DNA of 64,000 bases. Origin: Cryptomeria japonica. Taxonomy: Eukaryota > Streptophyta > Pinopsida > Cupressales > Cupressaceae. Positions 1 through 10,782 of the stretch are shown here, in pieces. Each line of letters begins with the position of its first letter. Positions within the stretch are counted from its first letter, which is position 1. Where the stretch lies: the NCBI RefSeq assembly GCF_030272615.1, contig NC_081409.1, positions 22,200,260 through 22,264,259 on the forward strand, in the 5' to 3' direction. The position numbers and the translations under genes are program-made. Under the pieces are notes generated by a model. That model saw nothing but the letters and a program-made list of their open reading frames with translations. It was not told where the DNA came from and did not search any database.

Positions 1-155
1 ATTCCCTATAATAACAATGCTTAAATGATATGCTAAAATGGATATGCCTATAGTAACAATGCCTAAAATAATATGCGATAAGATCCTTTGTGCTCCAAAA
101 TGAAGGATATTTATAGGATTTCCAAGGCCAGGGGTGAGGTGGTGGGATACTTATA
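1..155 (-). repeat. Partial 3' LTR of gypsy element A, cut by the window edge
   Basis: This stretch matches the interior of the LTR at 4331-6594: it aligns with 4722-4789 and then 5938 to about 6010, skipping exactly the solo LTR inserted there. It is therefore the other LTR of element A, and it predates the solo-LTR insertion in the sister copy. Near 150 the similarity stops and coding debris begins, so the rest of the LTR, the polypurine tract and the integrase region have been deleted. The outer end lies left of the window. Confidence 0.75.
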
Positions 156-445
156 GGATTTCATCCTTTGTTTGATAATCATCATTGATTTGATTGATGA
201 CAAGTTGAGAGTCTCCAAAGATCTATAGCTATGTAATGTTCCATTCTATAGCCATCTTTATTCCTGTGACCAAATCTTCATATTTTGCTGTGTTATTGGT
301 GCATGGAAAGCTTAATTTGTATGCTTTTGGAATTGTATGACCTTGTGGTGTAATGAATAGAATGTCTGCTCCTGATCCACATTGTGTTCTATTATTGATT
401 CTTGCTCCATGACTGATATTCGGGTGATGTATTATAAGATATGGA
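156..445 (-). pseudogene. RNase H remnant of gypsy element A
   Basis: Read on the minus strand, this segment gives a plant Ty3/gypsy RNase H-like fragment with motifs such as GADILFITPQG, FPCTNNTAKYEDLVTG and GDSQLVINQIND. It is homologous to 8800-9020 in element B. FPCTNN-AEYEAL-G and GDSQLV are familiar from the archaeal-type RNase H domain of Tat/Ogre-like elements. The upstream neighbour is not reverse transcriptase but the linker that normally precedes RT, so RT has been deleted in between. Frame breaks are present and no start is meaningful. Family assignment is knowledge-based; function is certainly lost. Confidence 0.65.
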
Positions 446-1140
446 TCTAACCCTAGAATGTTTGCATATGACTAGGCAAAATTGATTTTCCATCTTTTGA
501 AGGGTTCCAAATATTTTTGCCTTTCTAGTTCTGATAGAGAGATTGTTGGATGTAGACCAGTTGTGCCAATGTTAACTACTTATGTCGGTTCTATCAGGAT
601 AGATGACCTCTCTTGATAAAATTCAGGTAAGGTGTCAAATCGCCCATCTTTCGGCGCCTCGAGGAGGTTTTCATTGTTAGATGCGTCCTTTCTTTTTACT
701 TTTTCACTGTCTAATGTTGCCAATAAATGGTTTTCAGCATTAGACCTGATATTGTTTTCTTTGTTTTCATTTTTGAGACTAGGAGATTTGCCACCCACTT
801 GACTTGAAGATACATTAGCAAAATCCCTAGTGAAAGTTGTTGTGAGTTTGATTGCATTAAGATATAAGGATATGTCATGGTCATTAGGAAAGGTATCAAT
901 GGTCGTATGTCTTTCATTTTCCCAGTCCATAAGTTCAGGATGGATTAAGGGTAAAGGATCCTCAGGTTGAATTGTTTCAAAGATATTAGGGGTCATGATA
1001 GAGATATCAAAGTTTTCGATATGTATTTCCATGTCTAGAACAATACTCTCGTCAGAATGACCTCTTGCAAGTAGCTCTTGATTATCCTCGATTAAGTCCA
1101 AGTCAACTGAATGTGATCCTGATTCAAGTGGGCTAGTTCC
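446..1140 (-). pseudogene. Pol linker region (pre-RT) of gypsy element A
   Basis: An open frame of 173 codons (1101 to 580) plus flanking decayed codons. It contains ERSSILIEPT, matching ERSSVLIEPT in element B at 10426-10782, followed downstream by GLDPYLIIHH, equivalent to GLDPDLIMHH of B. This acidic, low-conservation segment lies between protease and reverse transcriptase in B. In A it is joined almost directly to RNase H, which marks the deletion of the whole RT core. It has no enzymatic motif of its own; in this type of element the segment is thought to be a spacer in the polyprotein. Several stops make it a pseudogene. Confidence 0.6.
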
Positions 1141-1399
1141 TAATGTTTGTCCTGCATATGCATGAACTGCATCAACACCTACATCTTCTTCTTCCCTTTC
1201 GGTTGCATATTGCTCTTGTTTTTTTTTCCATGAGTGAATATTCTCCGTTCCCTCGATCTCTTAGTTGCATTTGTTTTTCCATGCTTGACAAAATTGAGTC
1301 AAATGATTTTTCTTTGGATTGTATGTTTGAAGATGATGCCTCCCTATTATGTGGAACCATAACCTCTGGGGCCAGTTGCAGATTATTACAACATTGTAA

Positions 1400-2524
1400 T
1401 GGATTTGAGTCTATTGAGATCGTGATTTACTCCCCATTGTATGGAAATGTCAAGCATTGATGATATGTTGTTGGAATAGCTTGCATGTCATGTATCCATG
1501 ATCTCCTAAGAGTATGTTGTATGATAATTCTAAATCTAGAACTTGGCATGCTGTGTCTTTCTACAAAGGTCCCACTTTGATGTGTAATATCACAATTCCT
1601 TTAGAGGAACGCTCTTCTTCATCATATGCTTTGAATGTGATCTTTTTCTAGGGATCCACTGCATCTTTAGAATAACCTAGAGCACATACAAGACTCAATG
1701 AGCAAATGTTTAAGCCAGATCCCCCATCTATTAGGACACGTTTAACGAGCATTCTATGAATGAGGACTTCAATTTGCAAGGAAGCGTTATGGGGATGTTG
1801 CAAGAAATAAATGCTTGGACATGAAGGAAATGGGCTTTGAATATGATCCTCTGAAATAAGTTTGATGGCAATTATGGATATCGCTTGGGGAACTTCATCT
1901 TTGGGTGTATTGTTTGGTGAGGATGCTATGGAAGGTTCTTGCAAGCTTTTAAGAGGTTTAGGAATAGATGCCTTTGGAGAGTCAATTTTCTTATGGGGGG
2001 ATGAGCCATTGCTAGACATAGGTGTGTGATTTTGATCTTCCTTAGCAAAATCCCTTAGGGATATCTTTAAGAGTTGCATAAAAGAGCGATCTTTCTTCAA
2101 AGATGTAGTTGAATCCTTGTGAGGTTTTGACATAGTTGGCTTTTGATTTTGGACTTGTTTGATTTCTTTGATATGTTGACCTATTATGTCCTCTTCTTTT
2201 ATTTTGCTTTGGTATGCCATGTTTCTACGATCTTCAGCTATTTCTATTTTTTTGATCTTACGTCTCTGTGCTCTAGTTAAAATGGGCATACATGTGTGTT
2301 GAATATTGTGCAAGGATTCAATTGTCTAGAAGGTGTTTCGATAAGTGACCAACTGTCAATGTAGATATGATAGAGTGATATGACATGAAAAGATAATTCA
2401 AGTGTTTAAAACTTTGCAAGTTTTTCGATCTTTGGTTTTGGAGTGCAATGATGGTGATTTTGATAAGATTGAGTCCAATAGGAATGATATATCCTACGAT
2501 GTGGGACAAGGTTATCCTAACCAA
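1400..2524 (-). pseudogene. Retropepsin-like protease and gag C-terminus of gypsy element A
   Basis: The frame from 2313 to 1648 ends in a protease segment with RVLIDGGSGLNICSL. D-G-G-S stands where retropepsins have the catalytic D-S/T-G-A, a variant usual in plant Tat/Ogre-like Ty3/gypsy elements. After a stop near 1648 the reading continues with KAYDEEERSSKG and [14 protein letters not shown], the normal end of this protease. The upstream half is Lys/Ser/Pro-rich spacer after gag. The gag capsid domain seen in element B at 14070-14474 is not recognisable here, so A lacks gag or has lost it. Multiple stops show it is dead. Confidence 0.7.
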
Positions 2525-4310
2525 ATGTTGTAGTTTTGTGATAGAGGATGATAGATCCTGATGAGAAACTATGTTTTGAGTGATCAGTTTATCAAAGAGG
2601 GTGATAATACACTTTGAGATGTTTAGATCTTGAACTTGTTGAAGGTGAATACTTGAAAATCTTGAGGTGTCTAGTTATAGAATCTGCTTTGACAGAAGAT
2701 TACTTGACCAAGCGAACCAAGAAGACAAACTAAGCACAAAATGACAGATATCAGGTGTTTATGCTCACTGTAAATTGACCAAGCAAACATGATAGATCTG
2801 AAAAAGACATGCAAGAAGACAACTTTGGACTGACAAAGACATAAATTTGTATGATAATTTACACAGTCCCAGATGACAATTTAGATAGATCCATATGATA
2901 AACAAGAAATCTCGCACAACAAAGGTCTAAACTCGTACGACACTTACCACATAACTAGACAACAAAAAAGCTTTTGCTAAATTGACTCTTACAACAATTC
3001 ACACAGAACCAAAAGATAAACTAGATTTCCCATACGACAAACTAGAAAGCTCGTACAATTGAGGACATAACAGAGAGAAATTTTTTATTTGGACAGATTT
3101 TTGATCAATGAAGTTTGATGTTTTGGTTTTGTTTTCTAGTTTTAGATGTCTGATTTTCTGTTTCAGGGATGAAAACACAACAAACACATGATATGATAAG
3201 TGACCTCAAACATAACAATGTAAATCCTAAGGAAGTTGGCCGTGAGAGAAAACCTTTGCTTGCAAACTTAGGTACACACCCAATAGGTAATCAGAATACG
3301 GTCGCTGAGTCTCACGCAATGGATTCTCAATGCCATATTATCCGACTCCAAATGCTAATGGGGGCACGATATGGCAAGTGTCTTGGGAGAGTTACTATTT
3401 CTCTTGCACAAAGATTATCCCCCTTTTAGAGGTGAATCAGGTAGCTTCTATCTTAGGGTTCATAGTAAGAGTTTCTGTTTGAAATTACCCCTTGCAGTCA
3501 CGCAAGCGTGATTGAGGCCTACAACCCAACAAGGTACCAAAACAAGAAGTAGTCATGCAAGCGTGATTGAGACCATGAGGCCCTACTAAATGTATGATAT
3601 GAGAGATCTCAAAAGCGAAAACTCAAATAATCCCATCCTTCGAGACTTTAATCCCAAGAGGCCTATTTTTTAGAGTGAGTCGAAAAGATTAGGTCTAGCT
3701 GTACTCACTTGGGTTGTTCTCACAAGGTGATTAGTTTTTCCCACCATGACAAGCCCACTAAAGGTAATCAAATCTCAAACATAGAAGCGCTTCAAGGGTC
3801 GAGATTTTTGATTGTCCAAATGGAAAAGAGCATACTCTCCTACCTTTTAAACAACTTCTCAAGCATAGAAAACAAGATGTTCATTTACCATTAGCAAAAT
3901 AAGTGTGCCTAGAAAACTTAAGAGTACACAAAGTCTTGTTGATTTTCCTTAGGTAACCTGTAAAACAAATGTGTTAGTAGTCATGTTGTTTTGATGAAAT
4001 GAAGCTTTGGCAAGCGTAATCTTTGACAATCGTCTTGAAAAAACCAGTTAGGCTACTAGAAAAATCACAAACAGACTAGGGTTATCATTAGTAATAGCCA
4101 AATTAAAGCATAAAAACCCTAAAATGCAATCTCTTTTGAAAACACAGAAGTGGAAACTCGTACGAGTATTCTCACATACCCGTATAAGTGCACAAAGAAA
4201 CTCATACGGTACTGCAAAGGTACTTATACGAGATTCTAGAACATGCCCAACCAGAAACTTGTGAGATTGAAGATTTGATGATGAGAGAGGCCAAGAAATT
4301 AGATTTCTTG
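2525..4310 (-). other. 5' leader of gypsy element A (non-coding, conserved with B)
   Basis: No protein frame is supported here. The part at about 3160-3990 is strikingly similar to 16010-16830 in element B, including stretches such as CTCACGCAATGGATTCTCAATGCC. That conservation exceeds the coding similarity of the two elements. The flanks carry many degenerate copies of a CTCGTACGA motif (2820-3060 and 4140-4260). This is the untranslated leader between the primer binding site and gag; an RNA packaging or dimerisation role is possible but is inference. Confidence 0.6.
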
Positions 4311-4330
4311 CCCCACGGTGAGTGCCAAAA
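4311..4330 (-). other. Primer binding site of element A
   Basis: Read on the minus strand, TTTTGGCACTCACCGTGGGG directly follows the LTR end ACACACTACA. Its form (TTTGGCGCCCACCGTGGGG-like) is a common primer site next to the 5' LTR of plant Tat/Ogre-type elements. Its position proves that the LTR at 4331-6594 is the 5' LTR of A. Confidence 0.7.
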
Positions 4331-6594
4331 TGTAGTGTGTGTGAAGTAGGTTACACGCAGTTGCAACACAAACACTCAATAGATCATTACAAGCATGGTT
4401 AGAAAATTGAAATAAAATGAAAGATAAACCTTGAAAAAGTGACGTATCACCTCATAAGAGACGCGAGTGTGGATTTTCTCTCATATCTAAATAAGCAATC
4501 CCAGTGACTTGACTACACCTAGACAGAGGAATTAAATTGATGATGATATGCAGGGTAGATGAGATTGATTATGCTAGATTGATCCAAGAGTCTAATTAAG
4601 CTAATGATATGCATGATTAAGCTATAATGATGATGCAATTAAGCTAAAATATAGATTGATTAAGCTACATGATTCAACAATTATGCTAGAAAATGATCAA
4701 ATTAAGCTAGATCTAAGATGAAATTGCCTATAATAACAATGCTTAAATGATATGCTAAAATGGATATGCCTATAGTAACAATTCCTAAAATGATTGATGA
4801 ATGCTAAGGGGGAGGGGTGAATTAGTATACCAATAAATACTAAACTCAAACTTCTAAACAGTTTAGCAGATAACCGATATAACAGTTTCACTAATAAACC
4901 GGTTAAGATAAATGCAAACCAAATAGAAAATAAAGCATTCACCCACAAAAGCACAATCACCATAACACAAGATATTTGACGTGGAAACCCAAATGGGAAA
5001 AACCACAGTGAGCATAAACTCACAAGTAACTATTTGCAGAATAGACACCAGACCGGTTAAGGTCATGCAATGTTCTTCACTAGAATAGATCTTGTTAGGA
5101 ATCTAGATCTCTGTTAGGAGATAAGTCCTATTAAAGACTACCTTGCTAAAGGATTTCAGATCCACAGTTGTGAACCACCTTGTTAGAGGATTTACAAAGG
5201 CTTTTTGAGGCCTACCCGGTTAAGGGTTTCAAACTTGTTGAAGATGTGAGTAATCAACAAGTGAGTGATCTAGATACTAGCACAATATGCTTGGTTAGAT
5301 CCTTGTTAGCTCATTGTTAATGCATTTCAGCATTAATTCAATCTTCAATATCTCCACACTCCAAATCTTCACACAGACCTAATCTTCTTTGCAAAGATCG
5401 CACATAACCTTCTCATACATCATACATCTCTTTCACACCTCTACATAAACCCTAGACATGATGTCCTTATAAAGGAAACTGATTTCATGTCAGTCCAATA
5501 GGATTAAACTACAAGTTCCTAGGTTCAGTGCATCTAGACACATTTGGTAACATGACACAAAATCACCACCAAAGTGTCGGTAGATGATAACTCATCACAG
5601 AGTAATACCGGTTCATATAATATACTGATTACCGGTTGTTAAAAGTGAAGACCGGAAAATATTAACTACCACTTTGTTCCTTCATTCCGCTTGAGATCCT
5701 CAAACCGCTTGAGATCTTCATACCACTTGGGTTCTCCATACTGCTTGAGTTCTCCATACGGCTTGAGGTCTTCAGTCAATTCGTGACTGGTAAACATCTT
5801 CCACAAAACACCGATAGTCTAAAGACTATAATACATAATACCAGTTGGAACAATTACCGGTTGAGCATAACTCATACATTAAGAAAGTGTGTGTCCATCA
5901 ATGACAATCAAAACATCATCAAAATGCCAACAATGATATGAGATGGGATCTTTTTTGCTCCAAAATGAGGGATATTTTTAGGATTTCCAAGGCTAGGGGT
6001 GAGGTGGCAGGATCAATGGTCAAGATTGAGTCTGAAGATATCAAGGGTCAAATTGGAGGAGGTTGGAGGGAGGGACACTTGCCATCTCTATGGTGACAAG
6101 TGTCAAGGAGCCTTGCTCATAAGAGGGCAAGTGTCCAAGAGAGGAGACATGTGGCCAAAGTGCCATGTGTCTCAAAGAGAGGATATCCAACCCATAGGAG
6201 GTTAGGATAAGGAGGTTAGGTGGAATGGGTTTGGTTAAGGGATGGTTAGGTTAGGTGGTTATAAGTTAGGAGGCATGTGGGTAATTTGAATTTAAAAATT
6301 CAAATAATAGGAAAAGGCTAATTAACTTTCAACAACTCATAAATTGATTTGTTTTAATTAATTAGGGGATTAGAATAATGAATTAAATGGGGGGAAGATT
6401 AATTAATTTAGATTAATTAATCAAAGGGAACTATTGAAATGAACCTATTAAATAAATCCTTAGATTTATTAATAAGTAGATGAATGAGGGAATTTAATCA
6501 AATTGCTAATGAATTAAATTAAATTGGGAAGGGGGATTAATTAAATAATTGCTTATTTAATTAATTATCTTCAGACCATTTTTAGGTGTATACA
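4331..6594 (-). repeat. LTR shared by elements A (as 5' LTR) and B (as 3' LTR)
   Basis: On the minus strand the LTR runs from TGTATACACCTAAAAATGG (6594) to CACACACTACA (4331). Without the inserted solo LTR and one TSD copy it is about 1.12 kb. A primer binding site abuts its lower end (element A) and a purine-rich tract abuts its upper end (element B). Both ends and the interior AATTAAGCTA-rich part resemble the B LTR at 17251-18272, but the centre is strongly diverged. One LTR therefore serves two elements in head-to-tail tandem. Confidence 0.75.
4795..5932 (-). mobile_element. Solo LTR nested in the A/B LTR (TSD ATGAT)
   Basis: A 1138-bp unit beginning TGATGAATGC and ending AAATGCCAACA, flanked by the direct repeat ATGAT (4790-4794 and 5933-5937). 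The empty site is seen at about 60-75 in the sister LTR. On the minus strand it runs TGTTGGCATTTTGATG to CACCCCTCCCCCTTAGCATTCATCA, with a TATA-like CCTTTATAAGG near 5470. TG/CA ends, a 5-bp duplication and no internal region define a solo LTR formed by LTR-LTR recombination. Sequence blocks are shared with the LTRs of C, F and L. Confidence 0.9.
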
Positions 6595-6617
6595 CCCCCA
6601 GTCCTTGCTCCTCTTAG
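6595..6617 (-). other. Polypurine tract of element B
   Basis: On the minus strand AGGAGCAAGGACTGGGGG lies immediately before the LTR start TGTATACACC. This is the expected plus-strand primer at the 3' end of an LTR element, and it links the LTR to element B on its right. Confidence 0.6.
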
Positions 6618-7348
6618 TCAAGATAGACTTCCTCGAGTTACTCAGAGGGAATAATAATTGAAAACCAAGTTAAAGGATAACATTCAAAGAAAATTTCAAT
6701 CAAAGCTCAAACGGTTTTCAGTGATTGTTTTCAGTGTTCTTGCATCGTGTGTTTATTCAGTGGTAAAACTTAGTAGTGGATAGGAGACAGGTGACTGACT
6801 CAGATTGAATGACTTGGTACTAATGACATAAAGATGGCATGTAAATGGACCAACTGATTTCCTTAAGACTATGACGTTGATCAGTTTCAAGCCATGAGGG
6901 TTCCAAGAAGAACCAAGGTGTCACGAAAGCGACTGAAGGATATACACAAGCTAAAGTGAAGATGCAGAAAAGTAGGAAATAAAGCAATAAATGCCAAATT
7001 TGCATTCATAGATGGAGTGCTTGAGTACAAGAGGTGCTTGTTTACCAGGTTTTCACCTGCTTGGCAAAAATTCTTTCTTTTTTCTACTAAAAAGGTTCCT
7101 ATTTACCAGGTTTTCACCAAGGCATTTTTCTTTTATAGTTTGATTTTTTTTTTCTTTTCTTTTTCTCTTTTTATTTTTATTTTTTTCCTTAGGACTTTTT
7201 CTGATTTTTAAAATTTCTTCAAGACTTTTTTTGATTTTTAGAATTTCTTTAGGAATTTTTCTGATTTTTAGAATTTCTTTAGGACTTTTTCTGATTTTTA
7301 GAATTCGTCAGGACTTTTTTGCTGTACAGATTGCTGGAGCAAAGAATG
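6618..7348 (-). other. 3' non-coding region of element B with T-rich tandem repeat
   Basis: This lies between the integrase stop and the polypurine tract. At about 7187-7318 there are about four imperfect copies of a roughly 33-bp unit (GACTTTTTCTGATTTTTAGA and variants), preceded by a T-rich tract (7141-7200). The rest shows no coding signal. A similar T-rich repeat occurs at 62280-62580. Tandem repeats between pol and the 3' LTR are known in Tat/Ogre-like elements. Confidence 0.6.
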
Positions 7349-8300
7349 CTAGGTGTAGAATTTCTTCAAGTGGATGGTGTTGATCAGTTCACAGAGCTGT
7401 TCTCCTTCTGATGTTGAGAGTTGATAAGCACCAGAGCAAAAGGCTGCGGTAATGATGTAGGGACCCATCCAATTGGGTTCAAACTTCCCCTTTTGTTCTC
7501 GAAACTGTTGATTTTTAGGATTCTCTATGTCAAACTTTCTTGTTATAACCTCTAGATATTGTCTTCTGATAAGATCGTAGATGATCAAACACCACTTGCC
7601 GACGTTCATCTAGAAATTCGAGTTCTTGCAATCTAGATATTCTGTGATCTTCATTAGTGACAAGACCTTGCAGAGAAAATCTCAAAGAAGGGATTTCCAC
7701 CTCTATAGGCAAGATTGCTTCAACCCCATATACTAAAGAAAAAGGTGTAGCTCCTATAGGTGTTCGGATGCTTGTTCGATAAGCCCATAATGCTGGATTG
7801 AGCTACAGATGCCAATCCTTTCCATATTTGTTGACCGTTTTGTGTAAGATAGTTAGCAGATTTTTTAGATGCCTCAACCTGGCCATTACCTTGAGGGTCA
7901 TATATAGAAGACCAATGCTGTTTGATTTTGAACTTTTCATAGAGCTCATCTAGGTCTTTGTTTTTGAACTGTCCTCCATTGTTAGTTACAATCAAAGAAG
8001 GTATGTCATACCCACAAATGATATAGTTAAGGATAAACATAGCTACCTATTTGCCGATTTCTTTGATTAACGGAACCACTTCAGCCCACTTGGTAAAGTA
8101 TTCAGTAGCAGTTATGATAAACTTGTGTCCATTAGAGGATGCAAGATATATTTGGGTGATGAGATCAAATACCCATTGTTGAAAAGGCCAATGTGTGATA
8201 AAAAGGTATTAGCTCCCTATCTAAGCATGTATGAGATGCCCATGTAGTTGAGATTTCTCACAAGTTTTAGCAAACTTTATAGCATCTTTTTCCATATCTA
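7349..8300 (-). pseudogene. Integrase of gypsy element B
   Basis: Reading 8300 to 7349 on the minus strand gives, in order: the end of the zinc-binding region (FAKTCEKSQLHGHLIHA near 8280), the catalytic core with IVTNNGGQFKN (usually TDNG or SDNG, so the second catalytic Asp is replaced by Asn), YDPQGNGQVEASKK carrying the catalytic Glu (frames at 8040-7720), and the C-terminal part with WMGPYIITAAFCSGAYQLS near 7460. The enzyme would join element cDNA to host DNA. It is broken by frameshifts and stops, and one catalytic residue is changed. Order and motifs fit a Ty3/gypsy integrase of Tat/Ogre type. Confidence 0.8.
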
Positions 8301-9430
8301 GACAATAGTAGCTAGCCCATAACAGTTTTGACCTAAAGTTAGACTGTTTGAGTGAGATCTACAAATAACTTCATGGACTTCAGATAATGCATATTGAGAC
8401 TCTTCAGGTTCTAGAAACCTAAGCAAAGTACTATTCAAAACTCACCTATACAAATCGTTAGCTATGATGACATACCATGAAGCATTTCAGATCAGGTTTC
8501 TTTTCTCATTATGGGTAAGGTTATTAGGAATAATTTGGTCACATAAGTAAGAGCAGATATGACTATAGTAAGATGAGTCATGTCCAATAATAGAACAAAC
8601 CATCTGGGACCTAGGGGAATCATAAGCAGGATAATAAAGCTCTTCCACCAGGAATTCATAGCGATACTCAAATTCTTGTAGCTGTGGTATAGATGCTAAT
8701 GTAGACATAACATCTATTGCTCTGTTTGCTAATCTGGGAATCTACTGAAATGATACAAAAGCAAACTATTTCTTAAAGTCATCAACAATTCTTTTGTAGG
8801 GAATTAGTTTTTCATCCCTATTTTGATATATATCATTGATCTGGTTGATTATTAGATGAGAGTCACCATAGATGTGTAACTCAACAACCTTCCATTCAAT
8901 AGATAGGTTGATTCCATTTACCAAAGCTGCATATTCTATAATATTATTTTTGCAAGGAAAGAGGATGTTGTAAGCCTTTGGGATTGAATATCTTTGAGGA
9001 GTGATAAAAATAATTCTAGCACCAGAACCTTGTTTGTAAATTACTCATAATGAAGAGAAAAGAGACTTTCGATATCAAAACCCATGCTTTCAATTACTCA
9101 TCAAAGAACATTTTCCAGGATCATTGAGTAAGGTGCATGATGGATTCATCTAGAAATTCTATGTGCAAAGGTTGGTTGTCTTCAAGCGAAGCATCAACAA
9201 GTTGATCTGCAATGACCTGTGATTTGATAGCTTTGTGTTCTATATATTCAATGCCAAATTCTGTAAGAATCATAACCCACTTATCCAATCTCCCTGTAAG
9301 TGTTGCCTTACTGAGAAGATATTTGAGCGGATCTATCTTAGCCACCAGTTTGATAAAATGTGCTAACATGTAATGTCTTAAATCTCTTTGATGTGAATAC
9401 CAATGCCAAACAAGCTTTCTCAATAATTGT
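8301..9430 (-). pseudogene. RNase H region of gypsy element B
   Basis: The frame 9423-9121 carries KLVAKIDPLKYLLSKATLTG and RLDKWVMILTEFGIEYIEHK. These are typical of the segment following RT and the first RNase H in Ty3/gypsy elements. It is followed at about 9060-8790 by an archaeal-type RNase H-like domain homologous to 156-445. RNase H degrades the RNA strand of the RNA:DNA hybrid during reverse transcription. The coding frame is interrupted repeatedly, including several stops between 8487 and 8790. Presence of two RNase H-like segments is an inference from the motif order. Confidence 0.65.
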
Positions 9431-9440
9431 ATAGTTCATC

Positions 9441-10782
9441 TCATAGGACACCAATGTCCAAATGATATAATATATCTCTTTCCTTTTTATTCTCATCTAG
9501 TTGAGCCACAAGTGCCTCCAATGATGTATCAATAGCTAATATGTAGAGTATCAAGGGTTTGTTTTGAATCAGTGGTATTAAGATAGGTGGATTAGAAAGA
9601 TATTCTTTGATTTGCTTTAGATGTTGTTCACAATCTTCATCCCAATTGTAGGTAACTCCTTTCCGTAAAGCTTTTGTGAATAGCTGAGCTTTATCTGTGA
9701 GCTGAGAGATGAAATGTCTTATGGATTGGAGCTGCCCTTGTAGAGTCCTCATTTGACTGACATTCTTTGGAGGTGGCATGTCCATGATAGCCTTAACTTT
9801 ATCTGGGTCTACTTCAATTCCTTTTGCTGAAACAATGTATCCTAGGAGCTTGCCAGATGTGACCCCGAATGCACATTTCTTGGGATTTAATCTGAGTTTA
9901 ATTTTTTCATCCTGTCTAAGATTGGACCCCGTTCTGATAGATGTGTTGATCTTTTCATAGATTTTAGTAGAGTATCATTGACATAGTCCTCCATGTTTTT
10001 GTGCATCATATCATGAAAAATTATTGTTACAACTCTTTGATGATAAGTGGCGCCTGCATTCTTTAAGCTAAAGAGCATTACCTTCCAACAGAAAGTTCCC
10101 CATGTACAGGTGAACGCTGTTTTTCTTGATCCCCATGTGCAATTTTGATCTGATTGTATCCGCAAAAATCATCCATCAGAGAGTACATTTCATAACCAAC
10201 AATCATGTCCACTATCATGTCTATGTTGGGCAGTGGAAAATCATCTTTTGGACAAGCTTTGTTTAAATCTCTGAAATCTGTGCAAACACGTATTGATTTG
10301 TTAGGTTTGGAAACATGTAAAATATTAGATATCCACTCGACATAATAAATTGTTCTAATGAATCCAACTTTTAGTAATTTTTCTAGATCAACCTTAACAT
10401 GTAATGGAGCATGAAGATGCATTTTTCAGAGTTTTTGCTTAACATGTTTAACTTTGGAAGTGATAGAAAGATGATGCATTATGAGGTCAGGATCCAGACC
10501 CGCCATATTAGCACATGTCCATGCAAAATTGATCTTATTTTTCGTGAAGAAATCAACAAATTCTTTCAGTTCTTCTACTGATAAGGATTGAGCTACATGT
10601 ATGGTATGCTGAGCTTTTTCTGTTCCAATGTTCACTGGCTGTGTAGGTTCAATCAACACTGATGATCGCTCTTCAAAGTGATCAGGTAGAATATCAAGTA
10701 TCTTACCTTCAGGTGCCTCAAAGAGGTTTTCATCGTTAGGTACATCCTTGATTTTTACTATTTTTGATTCTGACACTGCCAC
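9441..10782 (-). pseudogene. Reverse transcriptase (and first RNase H part) of gypsy element B
   Basis: Read from 10782 downwards: the pre-RT segment FAWTCANMAGLDPDLIMHHL; RT with RVCTDFRDLNKACPKDDFPL, the first catalytic block YSLMDDFCGYNQIKIA, and CTWGTFCWKVMLFSLKNAGA; then MEDYVNDTLLKSMK. The last block is normally YVDD, so one catalytic Asp has become Asn. Downstream (9785-9441) come the RT thumb/connection and early RNase H with PPPKNVSQMRTLQG and ILAIDTSLEALVAQ. The frame breaks at about 10165 and again at 9887-9785. In life it would copy element RNA into cDNA; here it is inactive. Ty3/gypsy, Tat/Ogre-like by motif style. Confidence 0.85.
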
